A stretch of DNA of 62,278 nucleotides from Pirellula sp. GTDB taxonomy: Bacteria; Planctomycetota; Planctomycetia; Pirellulales; Pirellulaceae. Each line of letters begins with the position of its first letter. The first letter of the stretch is position 1. A program made the translations under genes and the position numbers. The notes under the pieces are model-generated. The model ran no database searches. It worked only from the letters and a program-made list of their open reading frames with translations, and was not told where the DNA came from. This document shows positions 34,684 through 42,617 of this stretch, one piece after another. The stretch is taken from positions 1-62,278 of the forward strand of contig JAJTID010000035.1 of NCBI GenBank assembly GCA_021300155.1, given 5' to 3'.

Positions 34684-34983
34684 ATGTCAGATTTCCAAGG
34701 ATCCTTCGGTCGGCGGCCGCCAAATGGAAAGCGAGTTCCTCGCAAACGGGCCAGAATGAAAGTTCGGATTAAGAAGAAGGATCCCCTTTTGGTCGATGGC
34801 AAACGGCCGCGTCCAATGTACGTTGATTACAAAGATATCGAACTTCTATCCAAGCTCGTCAATCGTCACGGCCGAATTGTTTCTCGACGTAAATCGGGGT
34901 GCTCTGCAGCCAGCCAACACGCAGTGAGCCAGGCCGTAAAGCGAGCCAGATTTATGGCCCTGATGCCTTACGTTGGCGACTGA
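34684..34983 (+). CDS. rpsR: 30S ribosomal protein bS18
   Basis: The 99-residue protein carries the bS18 core: MYVDYKDIELLSKLVNRHGR, IVSRRKSGCSA and the basic helix VSQAVKRARFMALMPY. ATG 34684 is the natural start (MSDFQGSFGRRPPNGK); the upstream in-frame codon at 34579 would add 35 unrelated residues. The N-terminal extension is rich in Arg and Lys. The gene is not next to rpsF or rplI, unlike in many bacteria, and is followed by a thioesterase gene after 27 bases. The zinc-binding Cys set of the C+ form is absent. Confidence 0.9.
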   Translation: MSDFQGSFGRRPPNGKRVPRKRARMKVRIKKKDPLLVDGKRPRPMYVDYKDIELLSKLVNRHGRIVSRRKSGCSAASQHAVSQAVKRARFMALMPYVGD

Positions 34984-35010
34984 TTCTCGTTCAGAAGGGT
35001 CATAGTCGGT

Positions 35011-35448
35011 TTGAATCCCTTCCTGCACGAAGCGAATGTCGAGTTCTGTCATACCGATGCTGCGGGGATAGCACACTTTTCCTCGTTGATGCAGTACGTT
35101 GAACAGGCGGAACACGCATTCCTGAGATCTCTCGGCCTGAGCGTTTTTTCTTTTTCTCCAGGTTCGTACACATGGCCGAGAGTCAAGGTTTCTGCCGAAT
35201 TCCTTGGTCCTGCCTTCTTCGAAGATAAACTCAAAATTGAGTTGAGAGTGAAGAAATTGGGTGTGACGAGCGTCACGTATGCTGCATCGATCTTTGGACC
35301 GTCGGGCAGAGTAGCAGAATGCGAAACCGTTTGTGTTTGTTGTAAACATTCCGCAAATTCTGCCGGTGATGCAGTTCGTTCGAGCCGTCTGGAGAAAACT
35401 CCGATTCCTTTAGATATCCACAAAAAGCTTAGCCTAATTCTAGCTTAG
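35011..35448 (+). CDS. acyl-CoA thioesterase, YbgC/4-hydroxybenzoyl-CoA type hotdog fold
   Basis: The 145-residue protein shows the catalytic helix region HTDAAGIAHFSSLMQYVEQAEH (compare DxxGxVYFxxYLxYxExA), with the Asp of HTDAAG as the usual nucleophile, and the following strand TWPRVKVSAEFLGPA. This places it in the YbgC/FadM group of thioesterases. Its start is TTG at 35011 with AGAAGGG about 12 bases upstream; no ATG lies upstream in frame before the rpsR stop. The substrate is unknown. It sits 27 bases after rpsR and could be co-transcribed. Confidence 0.85.
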   Translation: MNPFLHEANVEFCHTDAAGIAHFSSLMQYVEQAEHAFLRSLGLSVFSFSPGSYTWPRVKVSAEFLGPAFFEDKLKIELRVKKLGVTSVTYAASIFGPSGRVAECETVCVCCKHSANSAGDAVRSSRLEKTPIPLDIHKKLSLILA

Positions 35449-35566
35449 GGATCTCGCCAGAGAGTTGCCCGGCGGAGCGAATAACTGTAACTTGGTCGCG
35501 AGCGATGCATGCCGTTGTGCGTTCAGCTCGATTACTTGTGGTTGAACTCTAGAATAGGCGATTTCA

Positions 35567-36043
35567 ATGATGAGACGAATCTTTGGCTTTTCGTTACTTA
35601 TGTTGCTCCTAGCAAGTTGCAAACCTCAAGAGGAGATACTTCGAGAGCAACAGGCCGCAGATGAAGCGGCAGCCGCTGCTGAAAATAAACCGGCCATGGA
35701 AAGCCAAATAGCCAAGACGGGCGTTGGAATCAAGGGAGACAGTCTTGAGGGAACATCTTCGAGCAATCCGGCGAGCCTAGTTTCGGCTCCTGCACTCGCG
35801 TACTTCAAGTTGAAGGAACGTGTTGTTTTCGAGATTCAGCTTCCGAAGCAAATGGACTTATTCAAGGCGTATCATGGAAGACCGCCCAAGAATCATGAAG
35901 AGTATATGAAAGAGGTTGTGACCAACCAGATCAAGCTCCCCACGTTACCGACTGGGATGGTTTACCGGTATCATGCTGACACTGCCGAGCTTTGGGTTGA
36001 GCCTGAAAAGGAGAAATCCAATGGTACGACGCGGACGCCATGA
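35567..36043 (+). CDS. small lipoprotein, function unknown
   Basis: The 158-residue protein starts MMRRIFGFSLLMLLLASCKP, a standard lipoprotein signal with lipobox LLASC, so Cys18 is the likely lipidation site. An Ala/Glu-rich stretch follows, then a small globular region containing RVVFEIQLPKQMDLFKAYHG and PKNHEEYMKEVVTNQIKLP, ending with TGMVYRYHADTAELWVEPEK. The middle resembles the soluble part of pilin-like or protease-inhibitor-like domains but I cannot name it. Its stop overlaps the start of the phosphatase gene (ATGA), so the two are translationally coupled. Confidence 0.7.
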   Translation: MMRRIFGFSLLMLLLASCKPQEEILREQQAADEAAAAAENKPAMESQIAKTGVGIKGDSLEGTSSSNPASLVSAPALAYFKLKERVVFEIQLPKQMDLFKAYHGRPPKNHEEYMKEVVTNQIKLPTLPTGMVYRYHADTAELWVEPEKEKSNGTTRTP

Positions 36044-36750
36044 ATTCAATGGACAGCATTTCTTTGGACAGTAATTCTTTGTTTATGCATTCACGCTCGT
36101 TTGACGGAGTGATCTTTGATCTCGATGGTACACTGCTCGATTCGCTCCAAGATATCGCGGAAGCCGCGAACAGCGTGCTCCATTCGTTAGGCGGTCCGAC
36201 TTATCCAGTTTCGGACTTTCGTTATCTGGTAGGCGACGGAGTGGGGATGCTTTTTCAAAGAGCATTACCACAATGCGCTAACGATGTCCCGTTGAGAATG
36301 GAGTGTATGCAACGTTTTGAAGGGGCATACTCGAACTGCTGGAAGAATCACTCCAAACCCTACGATGGAATCCCCGAACTACTAGAATTGATCCGTAGCT
36401 CAGATTTAAAGCTAGGAATCCTTTCCAACAAAATGGATCCCTTTACTAAAAAATGCGCCTCTCATTTCTTCCCATCGATTTCTTTTGACATGGTGGTTGG
36501 CCAATCCAGCCGTTTTCCTCGTAAACCTGATCCTTCAAGTGCGCTGTGGATGGCAGAGTCGCTTGGGCTTCCTCCCGGTCGTATCGCTTATGTCGGTGAT
36601 ACTAACACCGACATGAAAACTGCGGCCAATGCTGGCTTTTACGCGATTGGTGTGTCATGGGGATTTCGTCCCGAGACCGAACTAAGAGAACATGGTGCAA
36701 GAGTCGTGGCTCACGCTCCTAGCGACCTGAAAGCGATACTGCTTTCTTGA
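36040..36750 (+). CDS. HAD-superfamily phosphoglycolate phosphatase-like hydrolase
   Basis: The 236-residue protein has all HAD motifs: VIFDLDGTLLDS (motif I, nucleophile Asp), LGILSNKMDP (motif II), FPRKPDPSSALWMAESLGLP (motif III Lys) and YVGDTNTDMKTAANAG (motif IV). The cap insertion (about 28-95) is helical, as in Gph-type phosphatases. The end, IGVSWGFRPETELREHGARVVAHAPSDL, matches 2-phosphoglycolate phosphatase. The substrate assignment remains a family-level call. The start overlaps the lipoprotein stop by four bases. Confidence 0.85.
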   Translation: MNSMDSISLDSNSLFMHSRSFDGVIFDLDGTLLDSLQDIAEAANSVLHSLGGPTYPVSDFRYLVGDGVGMLFQRALPQCANDVPLRMECMQRFEGAYSNCWKNHSKPYDGIPELLELIRSSDLKLGILSNKMDPFTKKCASHFFPSISFDMVVGQSSRFPRKPDPSSALWMAESLGLPPGRIAYVGDTNTDMKTAANAGFYAIGVSWGFRPETELREHGARVVAHAPSDLKAILLS

Positions 36751-36807
36751 GCTAGAGTGCCCTGCAGCATGTTCTCGTTGTTAAAACGTAGAACTTTGTA
36801 GGAAGCC

Positions 36808-38130
36808 ATGAAACCTTTACTCAGTGCATCTCGATCACCGGACCAAGCGAAGCAGGATGAGTTCGAGCAAATCAAGCGTAGGATCCATCAACGTTTAGTC
36901 GACAAACTCGATCTCTCCAGAGTGGGAGACTTGAAGGGCGAGTCGTTTCGAAGAGAAATTCGTCTGGTGGTGGAGCACCTCTACGAAGCGGAGAATACCC
37001 ACCTCAACCGGGCAGAGCGAGATCGATTAATCGATGAAGTCTTGGATGAAACTCTCGGTTTAGGGCCTCTAGAGTTCTTGCTGAAAGATCCAGCGATCAG
37101 CGATATCCTGATCAACGGTCCCAAGAATATCTTCGTGGAAAGAAAAGGGCAACTTGAGAAAACTGCGGTTGAATTTCGTGACAATGCCCACTTAATGCAA
37201 ATCATCGATCGAATCGTTTCGAAGGTGGGACGACGCGTCGATGAAACTTGCCCGATGGTGGATGCACGACTTGAGGATGGCTCTCGGGTGAACGCCATTA
37301 TTCCACCGCTGGCGCTTGATGGTGCGTGCGTTTCTATTCGCCGATTTGGTGCCAACCCCATCACGCTTGAGGGTTTATTAAATTTCAAGGCGCTCACTCC
37401 TGAGATGGTGATGTTGCTCGAAGGGTGCATCAAGGCACGGTTGAACATCATCATTAGCGGTGGTACCGGTTCTGGTAAGACGACGTTGCTCAATACGCTG
37501 AGTAGCTTTATACAAAACGATCAACGTATCGTCACCATCGAAGACGCTGCCGAGCTTCAACTTCAGCAGGAGCACGTCGTTCGATTGGAGACACGACCAA
37601 ACAATATCGAAGGTAATGGGGCGATTACGGCGACGGATTTGGTACGCAACGCACTGCGGATGCGGCCCGAACGAATCATCATCGGTGAGTGTCGAGGAGG
37701 TGAAACACTGGATATGCTCCAAGCCATGAACACGGGGCACGATGGGTCGATGACAACCGTGCACTCCAATTCCCCTCGCGATGCGATCGCTCGACTTGAA
37801 ATACTCGTGATGATGGCTGGTTTTGATCTACCAGTGAAGGCGATCCGTCAGCAAGTGGCGGGCGCAGTCGATTTGATTATCCAAGCGAACCGACTTCAGG
37901 GTGGCCCTCGACGAGTATTGAACATCACGGAAGTGCAGGGAATGGAACAGGACACCGTGTTGCTACAGGACATATTCCGATTTGTCCAAGACGGTGTGGA
38001 TGAGAACGGGAAAGCTACGGGCTACTTTGAAGCAACGGGCGTAAGGCCATCTTTTATGCCAAGGTTAGAAGCTGCGGGAATCAGGTTACCCGCCAGTGCT
38101 TTCCGTCAACGAGTAATGATGCGAGCGTAA
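36808..38130 (+). CDS. tadA: Tad pilus assembly ATPase TadA/CpaF
   Basis: The 440-residue secretion ATPase of the VirB11/GspE class powers Flp pilus assembly. An N-terminal helical domain (LRREIRLVVEHLYEAENTHL, VLDETLGLGPLEFLLKDP) is followed by ISDILINGPKNIFVERKGQL. The P-loop is SGGTGSGKTTLLNTLSSF near residue 216, followed by EDAAELQLQQEHVVRLETRP (Asp box), IIIGECRGGETLDMLQAMNT (Walker B) and GHDGSMTTVHSNSPRDAIAR (His box). A good AGGA site precedes the ATG. It heads a tadA-tadB-tadC operon with gaps of 3 and 15 bases. Confidence 0.95.
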   Translation: MKPLLSASRSPDQAKQDEFEQIKRRIHQRLVDKLDLSRVGDLKGESFRREIRLVVEHLYEAENTHLNRAERDRLIDEVLDETLGLGPLEFLLKDPAISDILINGPKNIFVERKGQLEKTAVEFRDNAHLMQIIDRIVSKVGRRVDETCPMVDARLEDGSRVNAIIPPLALDGACVSIRRFGANPITLEGLLNFKALTPEMVMLLEGCIKARLNIIISGGTGSGKTTLLNTLSSFIQNDQRIVTIEDAAELQLQQEHVVRLETRPNNIEGNGAITATDLVRNALRMRPERIIIGECRGGETLDMLQAMNTGHDGSMTTVHSNSPRDAIARLEILVMMAGFDLPVKAIRQQVAGAVDLIIQANRLQGGPRRVLNITEVQGMEQDTVLLQDIFRFVQDGVDENGKATGYFEATGVRPSFMPRLEAAGIRLPASAFRQRVMMRA

Positions 38131-38133
38131 CAA

Positions 38134-39096
38134 ATGTTGGTATTGATTATTGCGGCGTGTACTGGGATTTGCGTTGCAGCTATCGTCGGAGCTGTCGTCA
38201 TTGCTATCCGCGGTGATGAAGATTCGGTAGCAGAGTCACGGCTCACGTCGCTTACCAGAAAAAGAGGCAAAGACTCGTTAGGGGAAGAGGATTATCTCCA
38301 ACTGAGAAATCCGATCGAGAACTCGACGTCTTTTCTTAATGACTGGATGAGCCGCACGTTCGACATGCAGACGCTGTTGGATCAAGCGGAGATCAAGATG
38401 CCGCTATCAAATTTTACCCTTTTATGCATTGGACTAGCGATATTTGGAATTTTGGGATGTGCCCTCTCGCCAGTCCCCATCTATCTTGCGCCATTTGCAG
38501 GAGCTGCACTGTTCTTTCTTCCTTTTCTTTGGGTGAACTTCAAGCGGAAACGTCGTATTGCGAAATTCAATGCCCAGCTGCCAGATGCGCTTGAGTTGCT
38601 GAGCCGGTCGCTCCGGGCTGGGCATTCGCTCGGCTCCGGATTCGGCCTCATCTCGGAGGAAATGAAGGATCCACTGGCGAAGGAGTTTGGTCGCTGTTTT
38701 GAAGAACAGAATCTGGGCGTATCACTCGAGGCATCTCTGGAATCGATGACGAAAAGGATCCCGAATTTGGATCTTCGATTCTTTGCAACGGCAGTCATTC
38801 TCCAACGCACAACGGGCGGTGATTTGGCAGAGATCCTGGATAAGATTAGCCGGCTAGTCCGAGCGCGTTATCGTCTCGCGGGGCAGATCCAAGCGTTGAC
38901 AGGGGAAGGAAGGTTGTCGGGTATCGTTCTACTCGCGTTACCGCCTGGACTCTTCATGATGATGCTGTTCTTGAACAACGAATACATCATGAAGCTGTTT
39001 ACTGATCCGATGGGGCAGTGGATGCTCGGTATCGCAATCTGCATGCAGTTAGCTGGCGCGTATGTGATCAAGAAGATTATCGACATCAAGGTTTAG
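38134..39096 (+). CDS. tadB: Tad inner-membrane platform protein TadB
   Basis: The 320-residue product is a GspF-type platform protein. It has an N-terminal transmembrane segment (LIIAACTGICVAAIVGAVVI), a pair in the middle (FTLLCIGLAIFGILGCALSP and YLAPFAGAALFFLPFLW) and a C-terminal one (GIVLLALPPGLFMMMLFL; WMLGIAICMQLAGAYV). The diagnostic QLPDALELLSRSLRAGHSLG motif and TTGGDLAEILDKISRLVRAR are present. It forms, with TadC, the membrane base driven by TadA. It begins 3 bases after tadA. Confidence 0.93.
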   Translation: MLVLIIAACTGICVAAIVGAVVIAIRGDEDSVAESRLTSLTRKRGKDSLGEEDYLQLRNPIENSTSFLNDWMSRTFDMQTLLDQAEIKMPLSNFTLLCIGLAIFGILGCALSPVPIYLAPFAGAALFFLPFLWVNFKRKRRIAKFNAQLPDALELLSRSLRAGHSLGSGFGLISEEMKDPLAKEFGRCFEEQNLGVSLEASLESMTKRIPNLDLRFFATAVILQRTTGGDLAEILDKISRLVRARYRLAGQIQALTGEGRLSGIVLLALPPGLFMMMLFLNNEYIMKLFTDPMGQWMLGIAICMQLAGAYVIKKIIDIKV

Positions 39097-39111
39097 TTCT
39101 TAGGAAAATCA

Positions 39112-40092
39112 ATGAACATCTATTTCTTAGCCGCCTTGGATCAACGATGGATAATCCTACTCTGCGTATTCTTAGGGGTGTGCGCGGCAGTATGGGGCCT
39201 GTTGGATATATTTTCAAAGGATGCGAACCAAGCAGCTGAATCCCGTTTGGACATGTTGAATGATCGCAAACGACGCGAGACGGGGGAGAAAGGTAAGCAG
39301 GCGGGAGTAGAAAAGCTAGCGAGGGCGTTTGAAAAAGCATCGCCAGCGCTGGCAAAGCATCTTGAACCCAAAAATGAAGCAGAGAAAAGCAAACTCGCAC
39401 AAAGACTTTCGGAGGCGGGATTTCGTTCAGAAACCGCGCCAGCCGTGTTCCTTGCGATCAAGGTGATCGTCGCATTGTTGGGGGTCTTTATTGCTGGTGG
39501 TGCAACCGCCCTCATATCAGGGTTCAATCAATCTATTCTGCTGCGGGCAGTTCTTGGCGGTGGGATCGCATTCTTCATTCCGGGAATGGGATTAGACTAC
39601 CTAAGATCGAGTCGAAAGAAGCAAATCACACTCGCTCTACCCGATTGCTTGGATCTTTTGGTTGTCAGTGTGGAAGCCGGGCTAGGTCTAGATCAAGCGT
39701 TGCGGAAAGTTGCCGATGAGATGCGAGGATCGTTTCAAGTACTCTCGGACGAAATTCAACTTAGCACATTGCATCTTCAAATGGGAATGGTTCGTGCGAG
39801 CGTATTGCAAGAACTTGGAGCAAGAACGGGAGTGGAAGATCTTAGAGCACTTGCAACTCTATTGATACAAGCGGATAAGTTTGGATCGGGTGTTGCTCAA
39901 GCGCTTCGTGTTCAAAGTGATTCGATGCGCATCAAGCGTCAGCAGATTGCAGAAGAGAAAGCAGCCAAGACTGCGGTTAAGCTCATCTTTCCGCTCGTGA
40001 TTTTCATCTTCCCGGGCGTATTCGTCGTTCTTGTTGGGCCTGCCGCCATCCAGATGTCTAAACAAATGTTCCCGGCGATGGAAGGAAAATAA
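39112..40092 (+). CDS. tadC: Tad inner-membrane platform protein TadC
   Basis: The 326-residue product is the second GspF-type platform protein. It has an N-terminal hydrophobic segment, two middle ones (AVFLAIKVIVALLGVFIAGG; AVLGGGIAFFIPGMGLDYL) and a final one (IFPLVIFIFPGVFVVLVGPA region). The TadC signature LPDCLDLLVVSVEAGLGLDQALRKV is clear, followed by LATLLIQADKFGSGVAQALRVQSDSMR. It follows tadB by 15 bases and ends the operon, with a strong hairpin terminator 16 bases after its stop. Confidence 0.93.
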   Translation: MNIYFLAALDQRWIILLCVFLGVCAAVWGLLDIFSKDANQAAESRLDMLNDRKRRETGEKGKQAGVEKLARAFEKASPALAKHLEPKNEAEKSKLAQRLSEAGFRSETAPAVFLAIKVIVALLGVFIAGGATALISGFNQSILLRAVLGGGIAFFIPGMGLDYLRSSRKKQITLALPDCLDLLVVSVEAGLGLDQALRKVADEMRGSFQVLSDEIQLSTLHLQMGMVRASVLQELGARTGVEDLRALATLLIQADKFGSGVAQALRVQSDSMRIKRQQIAEEKAAKTAVKLIFPLVIFIFPGVFVVLVGPAAIQMSKQMFPAMEGK

Positions 40093-40107
40093 GTCGTGTG
40101 GAAAAGC

Positions 40108-40140
40108 AAAGAAGACCCTGAATCAGGGTCTTCTTTGTTT
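40108..40140 (+). terminator. strong Rho-independent terminator after tadC (possibly bidirectional)
   Basis: AAAGAAGACCCTG (40108-40120) pairs perfectly with CAGGGTCTTCTTT (40124-40136) over a 3-base loop, a 13-bp stem running into GTTT. It lies between convergent tadC and the polysaccharide export gene and its A/T-flanked stem could serve both. Confidence 0.85.
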
Positions 40141-40161
40141 GTGTAACGTCAAGTCTTCCTA

Positions 40162-41562
40162 CTACCGTTGCTGGAGAAGGGCTTGTATCCCGAAGGTGAA
40201 GAAGCTTCCGAGGCCGAAGTTCAGGACTTCTTCGCACGGTTTGAATCGCAGGATTAATGTGTCACCCGGCATCACGAGCGGCCGCGAGCGAGGATCGGTC
40301 GTAGCTTCCGCGAGGTCCACTTCGATAGTGACTTGGCCTCCGCAAGGAGTCTTTCTTAGGATGTACAACATGCCGGGTGGCACGCCACCAACCGAACCCA
40401 CTCCAAACCCGCCACCTGCGGCTTGGCCCCGTGAACCTAGCCCTGTTCCGGACATCGCCATGGCTCCGAGAACGTCTAGGTCATAATCTCTAGGGATCGC
40501 CCATTCGCCACCTACCAGCAGTCCCCCTGTGTAGAAGACTTCTGCATCGCGGGATTCGATATATACCACATCACCATCTTCCAGCAGGATATCCTCAGGT
40601 CGGAACGTAGGAACAATTCCGGGGGGGAGACGCATAGGGATCTTGGTCACAGCAGGATCATCAGGCAACGGAGGCGGGCAACTGCATGGCGATGGATTTG
40701 CATAGTACGTTTGGTAGAACTGCTGAATAAACGCGTCTCTGGCTTGCTGATTCGCCTTGTTGGTCTTGAGAATTCGCACCTCATTCTTCGCGTTCACCCC
40801 AGGCAGACCACCAGAAGCCATCAAGGCATGCAGAACGTCGTTCTGGTAGGCAGGAAGTTTGATAATCTTGCCCGCGGAGCTTTGGTCCGAGCCACGTACG
40901 TAGCTACCTCTAGCCCCATTCATTTGAAACTGCTGCTGATTTTGCGAACTGGTATTGGCAATGTCTTGCCGAACGACCACAACGTTGTAGGTGCGCTCTT
41001 TGAGAATGGTCACGCTCGGGCGGAGTCTATCTCCATCCCGCACGATCTTTGCTTCAAGATATGCTTTCCGGATAAGGTTAGTTACCTGCTCTATGTTCAG
41101 CCCCTTCACTTTGATCGGTGCAATGGACGGCAATGCAATCGTACCGTTTTCTTGAACCGCAATAGGGAACCCGATCGATGGGTCGAGAGTACTATCTTCT
41201 AGTGGGAAGTTGACAGGTGGTGGTTCAGGTGGCTTGTCCGCAGAGGAATATGGCAGAATCCCTTCGATGTAGATTCCTAGAACATCCCCTGCATCGAGCA
41301 AGTATTGACGCGGAGGTTCTTGGCTTAGGCGAGCCGGATCCAAAGCGACTAAGTTGTTCTTGGTTTGTGCCAGAAACTGAGGTGGAAGCCTGCGAACCGG
41401 AATTCCAGTGATTGGCTGTGTCAATGTAGTGCACCCGGTGCTGAGCCCAGCAACGACGAGACAACTTGTCATCGAGATTGTTTTGGTGAAACGGCGCAGC
41501 AATCGTGAAGCGATGCTGATTTTCGATTTATCGGTCGTCATTGGATTCCATTCCATCGACAT
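40162..41562 (-). CDS. polysaccharide export outer-membrane lipoprotein, Wza-like
   Basis: The 466-residue protein starts with a membrane-signal region and lipobox (AGLSTGCTT near residue 44). It is followed by the polysaccharide biosynthesis/export domain (YLLDAGDVLGIYIEGILPYS, then GFPIAVQENGTIALPSIAPIKVKGLNIEQVTNLIRK split over it) and SLBB-like parts (NDVLHALMASGGLPGVNAKN, DILLEDGDVVYIESRDAEVF). The end has VMPGDTLILRFKPCEEVLNF. GAGG nine bases before ATG 41562 supports this start. It should form the outer-membrane exit of an exopolysaccharide. A Wzc-like co-polymerase is not in the window. The lipoprotein gene upstream and the polymerase at 42618 fit the pathway. Confidence 0.88.
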   Translation of the reverse strand: MSMEWNPMTTDKSKISIASRLLRRFTKTISMTSCLVVAGLSTGCTTLTQPITGIPVRRLPPQFLAQTKNNLVALDPARLSQEPPRQYLLDAGDVLGIYIEGILPYSSADKPPEPPPVNFPLEDSTLDPSIGFPIAVQENGTIALPSIAPIKVKGLNIEQVTNLIRKAYLEAKIVRDGDRLRPSVTILKERTYNVVVVRQDIANTSSQNQQQFQMNGARGSYVRGSDQSSAGKIIKLPAYQNDVLHALMASGGLPGVNAKNEVRILKTNKANQQARDAFIQQFYQTYYANPSPCSCPPPLPDDPAVTKIPMRLPPGIVPTFRPEDILLEDGDVVYIESRDAEVFYTGGLLVGGEWAIPRDYDLDVLGAMAMSGTGLGSRGQAAGGGFGVGSVGGVPPGMLYILRKTPCGGQVTIEVDLAEATTDPRSRPLVMPGDTLILRFKPCEEVLNFGLGSFFTFGIQALLQQR

Positions 41563-41664
41563 GATTCATACCTCAGAGCCCTTCGTGGGCAAGATTGGAT
41601 CGTACTGCGGGTTACGGCTTGGCTTTCCGCTCGTTAGAAAACGCTCGGATAAAAGTGTTCATGG

Positions 41665-42333
41665 TTAACGGCTAGCGATCGGGTCAGCCGTCGGTTCGAT
41701 TCCTTGAGCAGGGCTTTCCAACTTGACATCACCAAGAACCTGTTTGACCCCGGCGTTTCCTGGGCTGTTTGGAATTGCTGTTTGAGGAATCGGATAAATC
41801 CCTTGATAGGCTGGATCGAGCATGCCATGCTGTGCGTACTGTTGCTGAACGCCTGCCGAAGACTGCATTTGGTAATAGTTGCCGATCCCATCTTCTTCAG
41901 CTGCGCGAACGCCGTGTGGGAATCCAGAGAACCATGCGGAAACTTTCGCTTGCCCCTCACATGACTGATATCTCCAGCCCCAATATTCTCGAGGTGGAAA
42001 TGAGGGAACGCATCCTGTTCCGCCATCGGCGACGTCCATGTAGCCAGCACGGAATCCACGGGCAAAATCTTTGATGTATTTTTGATTTTGGAAGCAACTC
42101 GAACGAGCATTCCAGGCACGTTTGGCTGCGATAGTATGTTTATCTCGCAGCATTTTGTCGTTCCATTGCCTATTGTAAGTCCACGCGTTGTTCGCCGCTG
42201 TAAACGTTGAGCAACCGCTGCACATCGGTAGCAGTGCAGCGCTGAGTAGCGATGCTAGAACTAAACGCCTTTTTGAGCTAGCTTTGGAGACGCGGCCAAT
42301 TCCCCGCACAGTCTCCCACAATTTGACCGACAT
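41665..42333 (-). CDS. planctomycetal lipoprotein linked to polysaccharide export
   Basis: The 222-residue product has a signal ending in lipobox MCSGCSTF. ATG 42333 is preferred because AGGGGGG lies seven bases upstream; ATG 42339 and GTG 42360 are alternatives. The body contains ANNAWTYNRQWNDKMLRDKH, FARGFRAGYMDVADGGTGCV, PSFPPREYWGWRYQSCEGQA and AWFSGFPHGVRAAEEDGIG, a Trp/Gly-rich pattern I recall as a planctomycete-wide lipoprotein family. The C-terminus is Gln/Pro-rich. It lies 102 bases upstream of the Wza-like gene on the same strand, so an envelope role with that exporter is inferred. Function unknown. Confidence 0.75.
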   Translation of the reverse strand: MSVKLWETVRGIGRVSKASSKRRLVLASLLSAALLPMCSGCSTFTAANNAWTYNRQWNDKMLRDKHTIAAKRAWNARSSCFQNQKYIKDFARGFRAGYMDVADGGTGCVPSFPPREYWGWRYQSCEGQAKVSAWFSGFPHGVRAAEEDGIGNYYQMQSSAGVQQQYAQHGMLDPAYQGIYPIPQTAIPNSPGNAGVKQVLGDVKLESPAQGIEPTADPIASR

Positions 42334-42512
42334 TCGCATGCCCCCCTTGCTTCGAATCACTCAAGAAAGGATGGCTAGCATGTGACCACGCAAGCCCAAA
42401 GTCCCCTTTCCTACGCTTGGATATCGGCCAGAAGGGGTTGGGAATTTAGCGAATGTTCCGTCTACTCCATTTTTGCTCTTGACATTGGTTGTGTTGATTC
42501 GAACGGTCATCC

Positions 42513-42526
42513 CGATCGTACGATCG
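42513..42526. promoter_or_regulatory. candidate operator: 14-bp palindrome CGATCGTACGATCG
   Basis: A perfect 14-bp palindrome lies in the 284-base gap between the divergent lipoprotein gene and the polymerase gene, 92-105 bases upstream of the latter. A TTGACA hexamer lies at 42479-42484 but without a good -10. It could be a regulator site for the polysaccharide genes. Confidence 0.35.
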
Positions 42527-42617
42527 CCGAGGGGCGATTGCGAACAGCTTGTGGGTTTCGTTTGAGGATTCTATGGGAATTGTCTCAAGATTCTAATAGA
42601 CTGTAGCAAAAAACACT

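Noticed and set aside
42382-42606. 74-codon plus-strand frame before the polymerase gene
   Set aside because: No motif or plausible start site; it spans the probable promoter region and palindrome.
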